DNA of 64,000 nt from Synchiropus splendidus (taxonomy: Eukaryota > Chordata > Actinopteri > Syngnathiformes > Callionymidae), in contig NC_071345.1 in assembly GCF_027744825.2 (NCBI RefSeq), forward strand, positions 12,292,501 to 12,356,500. The letters are read 5' to 3'. The position numbers and the translations under genes are program-made. The notes under the pieces are model-generated. The model searched no databases. It was given only the letters and a program-made list of their open reading frames with translations, and was not told where the DNA came from. Positions 18,061 through 30,620 of this stretch are shown here, one piece after another; the first letter of the stretch is position 1, and each line of letters starts with the position of its first letter.

Positions 18061-19664
18061 ATAAAGGGTGGACTGGACTGACTTTCCCCGCAGGATTTGT
18101 GAATGATGATCCACCTGCTGCTGCCGACTCTCTCTGCCTCACCTGTCCCAGTGTGTTCCATCCGCCCACAGCCTGGAGTCTCCGCCCTCGCCGCCTGCTA
18201 ATATGTATTGGTGTGCCGCTGAGATTTCACTTCTCTGCAGTTACCTGCCCGAGCCTTGTTGTTGACTAATCTGTGTGTTATGATCGAGTGGACGAGGAGC
18301 TGCCCGGTCCCTGCGTAACAGTAAGAACCTCTGCTTTCTAACAGCATTGTGTGTGTCGAGCATCTTAAACATGGAGGGACTTTCATTCATGACAGGGTCA
18401 GGAGAGTCGTAACCTGCTGCTGTGTTTGTGAATAAAGGCGCTCATGTCTGCTTGAAATCCAGCTCCAACTACACAGAGAGTCAGATCATTTTTAAGACTC
18501 ACTAACACTCAAACGCTACGGTATGACATCAGACTAAATGACGTCAATGGGTCAAATACAATGTGACACGTTACAATATGATATGGTCGAGATGGTAATA
18601 AGCAGCAGACAAAGAAAGGATTTTGGTTTGCCTGGGAGGGAAATTCATGAAAATATGAGCCATGATTAGTGTTATGTGCCATAATATATTGTGACAATAG
18701 GGGCCCCAAATTTTGTCACACAAGGGACCAAAAACCTAAACAAAGTTTAAGTCTTGGGCCAAAATAAATACTCACAAACTACACACTGAAAACATGGGCC
18801 CAAGACCCATCCAATTCCTTTACATCCATGTGATTTGTGAGGCTCTTGCGGGCCACATAATGATTTGGCCACGAGGCCTTCAGTTTGTTTCAGCATGATG
18901 TGCTACACTGTGATAGGAAGATGTGTGGTATGAACTGCTTTGTTACGATCCACTATGTTTTGCTACAATTTGATTTTGTCGCTAGGTCACATAATATGCT
19001 AGGAATAAAGAGGTCGGATATTTCCATTTATCTTAGGATGAAATGGGAACAGTGTCATTGTGATGCGTGTTGACAGCCATGTTTTTGTTTTTGACATGAG
19101 CATGTTACTCTCAAATTTAAAGGTATGATGAGGAATTTATGGTATGTAGGTATGTTATGTCACATGAAATAAGTGCTTCAAAAGAGACGTGTGCTGTAAT
19201 AAAGAATGGTTAGAGGTAGTTTTATATGTTGCTGTTTATATGTATATGTGTGGTCAAGATCCCCTTAGCTCAGACTGAGTCGAGACCAAACTGAATACAG
19301 AAATCTGTTATCCATATAAACACATTCATTTATTAATAACCGCAAAAGAAACACTAGTCATTTTTGCAACATAAATCAAGAACTGAAATTCTTTCATGGA
19401 ACAAACCATGAGTTTGTTCTGTATTCAGTTTGGTGCTGTCTTAGTCTCGCCCTCCTCAGTGGTCTCCAGTCCTCTTGGTCTTGGTCTTGGTCTCGACCAC
19501 CTGTGTGCTCTGGTCTTGACTCGACCTGGGTCTTGGGTGAGGGGTTCTCGACGGCAACACTACAGTACGGTATTAACAGCTGTCAATGCCACAGGAAGGA
19601 AAAACATTGTGGGAAACAGACACGATAATCCACACTTCATCTTCCACCAGCGCCACAGTTGGCT
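18061..19664. other. 5' flank of trpv6 with a repeat fragment
   Basis: A GC-richer block (18100-18320) ends in a donor-like ACA/GTAAGA near 18320 and could be an untranslated first exon of trpv6. The segment at about 19430-19550 has repeated GGTCTTGG / GGTCTCGACC words, as in fish transposon-derived low complexity. No coding sequence was recognised. Confidence 0.3.
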
Positions 19665-22600
19665 ATGTCCCCATCTCTGGCTCGATCTGCTCCCAGCGAG
19701 CTCAACCACTGGTGGAGTCAGCTGCGGTTCCGGCTCCAGAACAAGAAAGGATGGAACGAGATGCTGGACGAGACGTTCATGCTCCACACCAAACAGTAGG
19801 ATGTTTGTCCTTCATCCACACTGGATTCACTCCTCAGACGAAGATTTCTGACCTGCTTCTTTCCGGATATCTTTCAGCATCAACGACATTCCTCTCTTCT
19901 ACGCGGCAAACAACAACAGCGTCGGCTGCATCAAGAAACTGCTCAGCTGCTCGTCCACAAATATCTTCGAGAGAGGTGAACCAGTTGTTCTGCTCCGGAC
20001 TCTTAAAGTGACATTTTGACTGAAGTCTGCAGAAGTGCTTGAGTGCAGATGAGGTTTTACCAGATTCTTTCATTCATTCCACTTGGAAAGAGCTTGGACG
20101 AATTTCATTGTTGTCAATGCTTGAAACCGTCATCTGTATTTTCCATTGTTTATCTTGGGTCTGTTGTTGTTCCTCAGGTGCTCTAGGGGAGACAGCACTT
20201 CATGTCGCGGTGATGAGTGAAAACCTGGACGCAGCTGTGGCCTTGATGGACGGAGCTCCGGAGCTCATCAACGAGCCCATGACCTCTGACCTCTTCCACG
20301 GTAAGCAATCCAAACAGCAACTATGGTCCTTATCCTCAATGGTTTAAGCTACAAAAAGCTTGTGACATGATGCTATCTCACCCACCTTAGGCGTCACACC
20401 CCTCCACATCGCCGTGGTCAATCAGAACATCAGCCTGGTCCATCACCTCATCACTCGTGGGGCCGATGTGGCTTCACCGCGGGTCACTGGACTCTACTTC
20501 CGCAAGCGGATTGGTGGGCTGATCTACTATGGCAAGTCAAAAATCTCATTTTAACTTCCCTGCATACACTGCATCTCATGTTTCACTATTCTATAACAGA
20601 ACAGAGACGTAACCTAGATCCACCTAAAATTGGTGCTCCTAGAGATTTTGCCATAGAGACGTGGTTCGAAAGCCAAAACCTGTGGCCCGACCAGGAATCG
20701 CCTGCTATTACTTTTCTCTGACCTAGGAGCAAGATTTTCTGAGATATTCCAGGTTTTGTGACCAATTTTTCCCATTGAAAATGAATGGAAAGAGGATTCA
20801 CCATTTCAGAAATTTGCTACTACTTCAATGGCTCACAGATCCCCCAAACCTTGGCCTAGAAACTCAGCAAAAAGCTCAAAATGCAGCCTCACTTGTCCTC
20901 TCTCACCCTTAAAAAATGATCACAGCCAAGTTGTATCGTTAGCCCACAAATCGGCGTCAAAAGACCCGAGATTTGGCAAAAATCGAAAAGTTAGATTGAG
21001 CAGTTAAGCTGGAGCACAGGAGAAAAAAAGCTGGTTTTGCATTTCTAAACTGCAAATGTAGCCAAACGGTGGGGTGCAGAAACATGAAAATCTCCAGTAT
21101 TGTAGTCACACTTGTCCTCTCTCATAAAATGTGCTCAGAATTACTGTAACACTTTCCGAATTTGCTTGCGTGTCGCGGAGATGCGACAAGCGCGAATCTG
21201 CCCTCCATTGAAAATGCATTGGCGAGGAGAGGCTGCTGTGTGAAAATCGCAGCAAAGTTACTCATTTTCACCTCGCCATCCTGGCCAAACAGTAGCTGCA
21301 GACCTCCACTAACTGCATGTGTATTGTGGTCGCGCACAGTGCATTCACGAGCTGTTTATTTATAAACAGCGGCTTCTGGTTTTATCTAAATATTGTAGAA
21401 AATAAATAATAATAATAACTAATGGCTGTGTTTTTACTTTATTTATTGTGAACAGGTGAGCACATCCTGTCTTTTGCTGCTTGTGCTGGGAATGAAGAAA
21501 TCATCTCCATGGTGATTGACGCAGGGGCCAGTACCCGGGTCCAGGATTATCGGGGTAAATGGTGCAGATAATAAAAGGGCCCTCTAGCTCAGCTCATTTC
21601 CCATTCATAGAAGAGAAATCTGACCTCTCATCTAACACGGTTTCTCCCCTCTCTCTCCAGGTAACACAGTGCTCCACGTTCTGGTTCTGCAGCCCAACAA
21701 GTCAACAGCATGTCAAGCTATCGACCTGATCATGTCACGTGACGCCGAGCTGGACCAGTCGGTGCCGCTGGACATGGTCCCAAACTTCAGAGCGCTCACA
21801 CCTTTTAAGCTTGCCGCCAAAGAAGGGAACATCGTGGTACGTCGAGGTTGCCGCAGTGAGTGAGTTCTTGTATGAAGAGACATTCTTTCATTCCTCCTTA
21901 AATCTCTCACAGGCTTTCCAGCACCTGGTGAACAAGCGGCGTCTAGTCCAGTGGAGTCTAGGTCCTTTGACCTCTCACCTCTACGATCTGACTGAGATTG
22001 ATTCGTGGGCGGACAATATGTCCGTGCTGGAGCTGATCGTAGCGAGCCCGCAGAGAGAGGTGGGTGCAAAGCTTCAGCGCTCCACGTGAGCAGTGCTGAC
22101 AAACCCAAACCCTTCACCAGGCTCGGAGGATTTTGGAGGTGACACCTGTGAGACAGCTGGTGAGTCTCAAGTGGAACCTGTATGGAAAACATTACTTCAG
22201 GTCAGTCAGGACATAAGTGATATCAGTATGCAACTCTTAAAGTAGTACTTTGTTGTGACTCAAGTAGCTTTATGTCTCACCATCCATCAGGCTGCTGATG
22301 CTCCTCTACCTGTTGTACATTGGGATCTTCACTCTGTGTTGTTCATACCGCCCCCTGAAGGACGCTCCGGAGAACTACACCAACTCTGACTTGGACAAAA
22401 CGATTAGGGTCCAAAAAACACTTCAGGTGAGTTTTCATGACATTAAAGACGCTGTGAGCGCCTCTTATTAAATTGTATTTGACAGTTTTCATGTTCAAAC
22501 ATTGATCTTGGTGCTGCAGGAGAGCTACGTGACCTATGAAGACACTCTGCGACTGGCAGGAGAGGTCATCAGCCTCTTAGGAGCTCTCATCATCCTGCTG

Positions 22601-25600
22601 CTGGAGGTGTGTTTTCCATCTTTCAGCCTCCCGGAGCTGCCCGTAACACCTTCTGCTGGGTCCTCTCCACAGATCCCCGACATCCTGAGAGTGGGGGCGA
22701 AGGGTCACTTCGGCCAGACAGCACTGGGAGGCCCGTTCCACGTGATCCTGTCAGTGCCCAGCTGTCATGCTCCAGCCAGTTAAGATGACATGAACGGTGG
22801 TTGTTTTTAACCGGTGTGCTCATCCTTCCCGACAGCATCAGCTACGCTTGTCTGGTGGTGCTGCTGTGCATCTTCAGAGGCTGTGGGCTGCAAGGGGAAG
22901 CCGAGCTGATGGCTCTGTGTTTAGTGCTGGGCTGGAGCAACGTCATGTTTTTTGCCCGCGGCTTTGAGATGCTGGGTCCTTACGTCATCATGATACAGAA
23001 GGTACTGAACCCAGCTGAACTAGCTGGACTCATGAACCCACAGCTACTCAAACAATTACTACCACTCCTACTTTGAATACCATTTACCTTACCATTACCT
23101 ACCATTACTATGCTCACTACTACTTTATTACTATTGCCATTGCAACTACAATTATTTACATTTAAGCTACTGCTGTCACTACTATTATCACTACTACAAC
23201 TTATTTGACGTCTTCTACATCTACAACATCTGTCACTACTACTATGAATACACTACTTCTACTTCTACCACTAGCACTACTGCTTGTTCGACCAGTATTA
23301 CTAATATTACTGCTACAACCACAGCTTCTACAAATTCAGCCACGTACTATGACCAGTACTTTGACCACAAGGTCCTAATGTTATTACTACTATTAATGCT
23401 AGAGGTACTCCTACTGCTTCTACTATGACTATTGCGACTGCAGCTACTACTACTTCGACTACTGCTATTACTATAACAACTCTAATAAAGAGAAATAGAC
23501 ACGGTAGTTAACTAGTTTCCAAATGAACTGAACTATTATTTCCCAACTACAGAGTGTATCTGGCCACACCCACGAAATTTACAAAGAAAAAAGATTTTGT
23601 CAACACATAAGCTGCACTGGTCCAAACGCCACAGGTGCAGCTGAGCGGTGTACACTGTAAAAATGGTGGTGATTTCTGTGTACCGGCTTACAAGTGTGTG
23701 AGGATACATCAGTCCAAACATCAGTTATGAGCTAGTTTTTAATTGTAGTGATGAAAACAAACTCAACAATGTTCCGAACGCATGCCACGATGGCAATAAA
23801 ATTGGACATGTCACACCAGGCCAATGAAGTGACAGGAGTTTTACAGACATTAAAGAGCATAATGCACTGTTTTTGCCCCAGTGTTTTCCCAGAACTTGCC
23901 GCCTTGCTCCTGGAGCTCCTCACTGCTGCGCATTCAGTGCTTTAATGTCAATAAAATGCTCATAATTTCATGGCCTCCATATCTTGGCTGTATGTTTGCC
24001 TGCAAAAACCTGCATATCATTTGCGCCTGTGTTAAGCCGTAGGGTTCCGAGCATGTGAGCACAAGTTGCGACTGGCGTACTTACAGAAATATTAGTCATC
24101 ATGACTTGTGTGCATGAACTTAATGTGACACCTTTGCAACTTCCTCTAGATTATATTCGGTGACTTGACCAAGTTCATGTGGCTGAGTTTCATTGTCCTC
24201 CTGGGATTCTCCACATGTGAGTCTTTGCTGTTCATCGGCAACAAAAGGCGTCTGCAGTGAAAGGGATTAAAAGATGTCCTCTGCACCCGTCCAGCTCTGT
24301 GGATGGTCTACATGACCCAGGACCCAGACTCCATCCCTGCGTACCGCTCCTTCCCCATCACCCTCTTCTCCCAGTTCGAGCTCAGTGTGGGCCTCATCGA
24401 CCTGCCGGTGGACCACACCTTCATCACGCCTCCCATCGTCCACGTGCTCCACTGCGCCTTCTCTGTGGTCTCCTACATCCTGCTGCTGAACCTCCTGATC
24501 GCCATGATGAGCGACACACACTGGAGGGTGGCTCAGGAGAGAGACGAGCTCTGGAGGACTCAGGTACTGCACACAGACAGGCGCCGCAGCAGCCGTGTCG
24601 GTGATGTCATGCGGGTCGTGAATGACTTTGCAGGTTGTGGCTACCACCCTGATGCTGGAGAGGAGGCTGCCGCGCTGCCTTTGGCCTCGACTTGGTGTGT
24701 GTGGACTCAGCTACGGCCTGAGAGAGCGCTGGTATCTACGGTAAGACTGATGATCGACAGGAAATAAAGATGAAGCTATTTTAGTTATGACGAAGTGAAA
24801 GTTTTTGCTTGTTCAAAAATAAACCAAACAGAAAAATAAAACCAACAGCAACGCACAAACTTTTTAAAGTTTAGTCATGAGAGCTCTTTGTGGCCCCTGG
24901 ATCTATCCCATGGATTATTTTTGATGGATTAGAGCAGAGGTGGGCAATTGAATTTCCCAAAGGGCCACATTAGAAACTGTAATGGTTGTGAGGGGCCAAC
25001 ATGCCAAAAGAAAGACAGCGATGACTATATGACAAAACATGATGGAAAAATACTGAAAATATATACTTAAGTACAAAAAAGGACAAAATGAATCTAAGAA
25101 GATGAAATGTTATTAAGGATATTTAGAAGTGTGAATATGCCATAAAACCTATTGAAATACATCATTTGAAATGTACTTAATTTTAATATGAATCAGCATA
25201 ACTGTAGACTTGACATTCAAGATAAAAAGGCAATTTATTTCAAAATGTATTTTCAATATTTCTTCAATATATTTTGCGGAACAAGAAAAACACAAAAATG
25301 GCCAATATAAAGAAGAAAAATGTAACAAGAACATGCTATATTTACTACTGAAGTGGTGGTGACTGAAAGAGCAAGAACAAGAAAGACAGACAAATTGCGA
25401 GACATCAGAGATATAGTTTTAGTCTGACGTGAAAAGGGCCACGGAAATACTGGCATCGGGCCGCATATGGCCCCCGGGCCGCACTTTGCTCGGGTCTGGA
25501 TTAGAGTGAGTTAAGGTAGGTAGCTTTTATTGTCAATTGGCAACTGCTATATGTATTAGATACAGGGGATTGAAATATCAATACCGGGCAACCTGTGTAG

Positions 25601-26245
25601 TTACAGTTACGACGTTATACCATGCAAAAAATTCTACATAAACAACATATACTGTATGGCTGTTACTTGCATGATGACATGTTTAAAAAAAAATAGTAGT
25701 AGAGGGGACAACCCTCAAAGTAAAGAGTGCAGGCTACTTGTGCACAGTGCAGTAACTTTATGTTATTTCCACCCGATGTAAATAGCTTAATAGTGTAACA
25801 GTAGCGGGAGAATAAATTATAAAATTATTTTTATTTATTTAAGACTTGGACTGAGTCTATTTCAGATGCATATAGTGGTTAAATGATGAAGTATGTACCT
25901 GTGTCCCCCAAATATAAAAACAAAAAGTTGCTAAGCCATGCGATAAAAAGTGTATATTTGTATGTTAAAAACATAGAAACAAAACCTTCCTCTTCCAGGG
26001 TGGAGGACCGAAACGACCCCATGATGCAGAAGATGCGTCGTTACATCAAAGCTTTCTCCAAAGAGGACGAGAAGGAAGAGGAGAAGAACGATCCGACGGC
26101 TCGGGAGTCGGACGCAGTGGGATTCCCTAAGCTCAGACCCAGGAGACGACCCATGTCCGGATGGCAGGTGATCCGCCACAGCGCTTTAGGTTTGGACTTG
26201 GAGCCGGAGCAGCCACAGGACGACCAGGACATCAACTACGTCTAG
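19665..26245 (+). CDS. trpv6: Epithelial calcium channel of the TRPV5/6 family
   Basis: Apical, constitutively open Ca2+-selective TRP channel for epithelial calcium uptake. Exons: 19665-19795, 19878-19975, 20178-20300, 20391-20531, 21456-21554, 21661-21836, 21913-22059, 22121-22200, 22291-22426, 22520-22606, 22673-22749, 22836-23001, 24150-24216, 24295-24563, 24634-24740, 25999-26245. They sum to 2,151 bp, 716 aa. Ankyrin repeats occupy about residues 45-260. The TRPV5/6 linker phrases [15 protein letters not shown] and [17 protein letters not shown] follow, then six membrane segments (about 332-580). The pore has filter phrase GLIDLP with Asp near residue 545. The post-S6 phrase is [22 protein letters not shown], then [18 protein letters not shown], equivalent to the mammalian VATTV S100A10-binding region. 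Intron 4 uses a GC donor. The ATG is the first in frame with the conserved N-terminus. The mammalian upstream non-AUG start was not checked. Confidence 0.93.
20532..21455. other. Large trpv6 intron 4 with GC donor
   Basis: This 924-bp intron starts GCAAGT and ends with CAG. Its interior contains no coding frame that fits the channel. Part of it (20600-21350) is less AT-rich than typical introns here and may be an unrecognised transposon remnant. Confidence 0.6.
23036..23490. repeat. Degenerate TAC/ACT trinucleotide tract
   Basis: About 450 bp made largely of imperfect (TAC/CTA/ACT)n words within trpv6 intron 12. It is cryptic simple sequence, not coding. Confidence 0.85.
23545..23975. mobile_element. 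DNA-transposon-like dispersed repeat (copy 1)
   Basis: The left part, with 'gccacacccacgaaattta' and 'agattttgtcaacacataagctgc', closely matches 56480-56560 in the same order. It lies in trpv6 intron 12. The ends could not be defined exactly, and its class is uncertain. Confidence 0.55.
24935..25498. mobile_element. Non-autonomous hAT element (MITE), 564 bp
   Basis: It starts CAGAGGTGGGCAATTG and ends GCTCGGGTCTG, with imperfect inverted termini. It is flanked by a perfect 8-bp target duplication GATTAGAG (24927-24934 and 25499-25506), the hAT signature. The sub-terminal GGGCCGCATATGGCCCCCGG is typical of hAT-derived repeats. It has no transposase frame and lies in the last intron of trpv6. 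Confidence 0.92.
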
Positions 26246-26856
26246 AGACTCTCTGTGAAGCCGACGAACAAGACGACTCTGTGGACTCGGTCAAAGGTGC
26301 AATTGTTCCCTCAGTATTACGGAGCTTTGTATGTTTCATGGTGAATCAACGAAGCGCTGTGGAACATGTCCAGCTCAAGATATGAATATTTTATGTTTTT
26401 AACTATGCAAATATATGAAAATTAAATTGTGGCCAACGGTGCATGCATGAGTGCGTATGAATGGTTTCGTGCATTTTCCATTGCTTGTTGTTGAAGAGCA
26501 GATTAAAAAACATTTTTCTTGTGTATGAAAAGCATTTAATTACCATGATTCAATATTCTTTCTGAAGAATGTACATGTATATTTTCAGCAAATCATTCAG
26601 TTCATCATATCCATCTTAATAGATTAAAGAAAATAGGGCACAATGAATAAAAATAATATAAGAATAAGAAACACAACCTGCAATTTGGGTGGCATCTGTG
26701 GATGAATACACGAGGAGCTCAGCCATCTGGCAAAGACTCTGTCCAGAGCCATGGAGGGTGATGACCGCACAGGTGAGTGGTGAAAGAATAATACAGCGAC
26801 AGTCATGCCAGCAATAGAAATGGTGGAATCTTCGCAAGCCAGTCGAAGCTTCTTTG
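26246..26856. other. Tail-to-tail region between trpv6 and the lectin gene
   Basis: Contains the 3' UTRs of the two convergent genes. It is AT-rich, and no other gene is visible. Confidence 0.5.
26421..26426 (+). terminator. Possible trpv6 polyadenylation signal (ATTAAA)
   Basis: ATTAAA, the commonest variant signal, lies 176 bp after the trpv6 stop. No AATAAA precedes it in the 3' flank. Confidence 0.4.
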
Positions 26857-29800
26857 TCAGATCCTCAGCTGGCAGATGAAGTAGGCGTTGTCAGTGCAGG
26901 TTGCCGTCTCCCAGTTCTTACTGTCGTTAGTTTTTGCATTCAGGAACGCACACGCGCCTGTTGGTGAGCTGCTGGACCAGAATCTGCACACAATACAAAT
27001 TCAGTTTAACCGTTTGGTCACCTTCTTTCCACAATAAACTCTCTTTGGTCACGTCTTTACGTCACACATCCACTTGTAGCAAAGTAAAGTGAACGTGAAC
27101 AAACAGGATGGAGGATCTTCACTGCGAGTGCAAACTGGCTCCGGTCAGGATTCCGGGCGCCAGATCAAAATGAACCATTGAACTTGTCAATTTTTCTGCA
27201 GGGTTGCATAACGGTGTTGAGTATTCACAAGAATCATTGTCACTGGACACACCTCAGTCTTACATCAGGGAACTTCCACGATTGGGCAATTTTGGAAAAA
27301 AGAAGAAATGGTTCAAAATTGGAAGCATTTTTGGGTGTTTTTTTCTGAAGAAGATCTGTTATGAAATGATGGATAGGTCACTGCCCTGTGAGTCACCTGT
27401 TTGACTTATGTCACTGAGTGAAGCGGAGCTCACTGCAGTTGCTCCCTGTGTTACTCCCATCTTAAATGTATATATATATATATATATATTCCTTATTTGT
27501 TTACAACCTGGACAATATGTATTTTTACAGGAAGACAATAAATAAATAACTATACATTTAATAATAATATAAACAATTATCATTGTATTTTCATAAAGTG
27601 AAACCAAATTTACATCCGAGTTGTTTCAAGACGACCCATCTCCTACTTCCTGTTTACTGACACGACAGTGGTCTTGAGTGATTCACCTCGTGGTCAGGTT
27701 AGCGTTGTCAACCCAGGTCCAGCGGCCGTTTCGCTTTCTCAGCCCGATCCAGTAAGGGAGGCTCCCTTTGTCAACCAGATAATTCTAGGACAGAAAGTCG
27801 TATGGGTCATCAGTAGCATGTCGAACACCCTGCTGTGACAGCAGCCGGTACCTGGACATTCGAACTGGAGATCACTACCAGCGATGCTCCCAACGCGCTG
27901 CAGTTTCTCTGGCTGTCGTCCCAGTTGAGTCTTGTTGTGGAGAAGTGGAAACAGGAGCGGTCTAGCTGCAGCCAGTCGTCGGGACAGTACTGACAATGGG
28001 GGCCTTCAGGAGAAACAGAGAAACAACACTCATAATGATAACAACATTTTATATCAGTAAACTGTAGCACATTTCTGCTTTATTCTGTAGCTGGAAGGCT
28101 TTTGTTATCACAATTGCTTGTATTGTATTATTTATTACTGGTACTTCAAATCAACTTTTGGGATAAATAGTACAAATTTATTTTCTAAAATGTTTTAAGA
28201 AAAGTATCACTTTTCGTTCTTACTTTCTAGCTTTTAAATATGTATCCTTCCCCATGAATCGCGCTTTAGTGAGACTAAGTTTTTGAACAAACTGGAATAA
28301 ACGCGTAATATGTTTCTTTTTCGGAGCGCGTGTTTGTTTTCGCTGCATTTCTTCATTTCTTTCTCACTGTCGGATGATCTACCCATCTCGGATGCGAAAG
28401 AGTGATGCGTTCATGAGTGTCGGAATTTTATTACTACTGAAAATATCCGAGGTTATGATATATAACGGGAATTATCCGGGATTTGGGGACAAAATGTTGC
28501 ACTTAAACTTTCGCCTACATCATTTTCGCCATTCAAAAGTGTTTCGAATAAAAGTTTCAGGGATTTCATGATAAAACATTTGACAAAACCGCTGTTTACT
28601 TTGCGCTAGTGAGCAGTATATGTAAATATAAAATAAAAATAAAAAAAACAACTTTACAACGCCTTTGTAATGAATGTTTTCATAATGATCTACTTATTTT
28701 AAATCCATATTTTTAAATATAGTTTTTATTTCATTTTATTTCATCAATTGGTTTTGTTTTTTTAAGGATCATGTAATATTAATGTATGCATTTTTGAAAC
28801 ATTGTTTTGTGTGATTAAATTGAATGAGTTACTATATATGTTATCAGTGATGCAGCATTTTTCATTTTATTTATTGGAATAAAATGAAAAAATAAAGTGC
28901 CATTTGTTACCTTGGAAAAAAAAGCTAAGATACAGAACCAATTTGATTTTGTCATGTAAACTTTTAAAACAGTTTCAGAGTTGTTACACTCACAGTCTTG
29001 CGGCATCACATTATCACAGTTGGTGTTGCAGGTGCTGGAGTCAATTTCCAAATGCGAACAACTGCTGGATTCTTCTAAATCAGGATTAAAAAACAAAAAC
29101 AGATAGAAAGCAGTAGTGCTGTATGTGAGATCTGAAGTCAGTGTCACAATTTTGATCACACACTGAGCCCCTTACTCAGGCTGCTGATGATGAGGATCAG
29201 CAGCAGAACCAGTGACACGCAGCTCAGGATCACACAGGCAGCCTGGAGCAGACGGAGCTTTCTCTGACCTCCAAACACAGCAGAACACATTAGAATTCCA
29301 GTGACTACACACAGGGCGGGTGTGAGTCGGTCTGAACGGCCCAAGGGAAGAAACTGTGTTCGGGTGGTGCGAGACTCGATGGACCAGAAGTCGAGGGCAA
29401 CAGGTCAAACAGGGGGAAGCAGTGTGTGAAACGGACCACAGTCCGGCAGCTGCATTCTAAAGAATCGGGGTGTTATGGGAGAGGGATAGTGAAATTCATA
29501 GATTACAAAACAAAAAAAACCTGTTTATTCTGCTTTTTATTTTCCTTTCTTTTGATGGAAATATATCGGTGACACGCGCCACACTTTACTTAATACCTGA
29601 TGTTTATGATTTGTTTTCTTTTTATTTAGGCAACTGGAGGACTTGACATTGAATTCTTCTGAATTCTGGACATCGCTTCGCTTCGTTGATTCAACTATAT
29701 ATTAATTTGATGATGTGATGATATATTTATTTTCAAAACTGTTTTCTTGTGAGCAATTAACACACACACACAAAAATGTTTGTGTCTGTATAACGCAGCC

Positions 29801-30620
29801 ACAAAACACACACATTTTTTTTCAAGATAATATTTGACATTGTGTCAAATTTATCTGAACACTTTTTTCTGCTATATTGTTTTTTTTTCTTGTAATCGAC
29901 ATCATTTTTTTCTGTTTTCAGTGTAGGTGTCTCCAACCGCTTTAAATTGTATGCTCAACATTTCAATTTTAATCGAATTTGAAACCTATATAAAGTGAAT
30001 AAATAGATGGCTTTTATCACACACTGTTGTTCTATGTTCGAGTTGGCACACGCATTGAGCCGGTTCACTGCTCTCTACTGATAGTGACGAGCATTGACGA
30101 CCTTGACTTTTTCTTACCACTATAGAAAGTGAAACTAGGGACTGAAGAGGCGGACACTACTTTGTTTCTTTTTTTCTATTTTACTATGACTTTCTTCCTC
30201 TCGATAGATGTGGAAAAATTACAAAACTATAATTATTAGATATACTTAAGACATCAGTGGGACAATTATTATTTTTCTCCTCTTCAGTAAACATTTCTGT
30301 TGTACTTGAGTTTCAGCATCGCATATGCAAGGTTTTTAAGTGTCGATTTACCTTGACTTTGGTGAGTTGAATTACCAAAATAAGTCTCAGTGTAGATGTC
30401 TTCAGTCGGCTGACGTAGAAGGGAGTATTCAGCTGTTTCTGCTTCCTCTACTGCCCCAAAGAATAACAGGGAAAGCTTTAAAAAGTTAACTTCTCTTATT
30501 TAGAATTGCTTTTAAATCCACGCGAAACTTCGTACCTTTACTGCTGACCTCCTTCCCCTCCTTCTCCTCCTTCCTTCCTTCCTTCTCCTCCGTCTTCTCA
30601 GTCACTGTCTCCATCTCCAT
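26857..30620 (-). CDS. Type II transmembrane C-type lectin receptor (NK-receptor-like)
   Basis: Exons in transcript order: 30536-30620, 30376-30450, 29176-29268, 28994-29074, 27852-28003, 27687-27784, 26857-26983. They total 711 bp, 236 aa, with all phases matching. The cytoplasmic tail is very acidic/lysine-rich, then has EEAETAEYSLL and EDIYTETYF. One membrane segment follows (about 60-82, RKLRLLQAACVILSC...). The Cys-rich stalk is ESSSCSHLEIDSSTCNTNC. The lectin domain spans 112-236, with CPDDWLQLDRSCFHF, YWIGLRKRNGRWTWVDN and C-terminal CTDNAYFICQL. EPN/QPD and WND calcium-site motifs are absent, so protein rather than sugar ligands are likely. Sequons are NCS, NLT and NDS. It resembles CD69/KLR/CLEC2-type receptors, but no ortholog can be named. 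It converges on trpv6. Confidence 0.85.
27469..27489. repeat. (TA)n microsatellite
   Basis: Short perfect TA run in the last intron of the lectin gene. Confidence 0.9.

Noticed and set aside
24257..24604. Alternative frame over the trpv6 pore exon
   Set aside because: Out of frame with the channel. The correct frame gives the conserved pore and S6 sequence.
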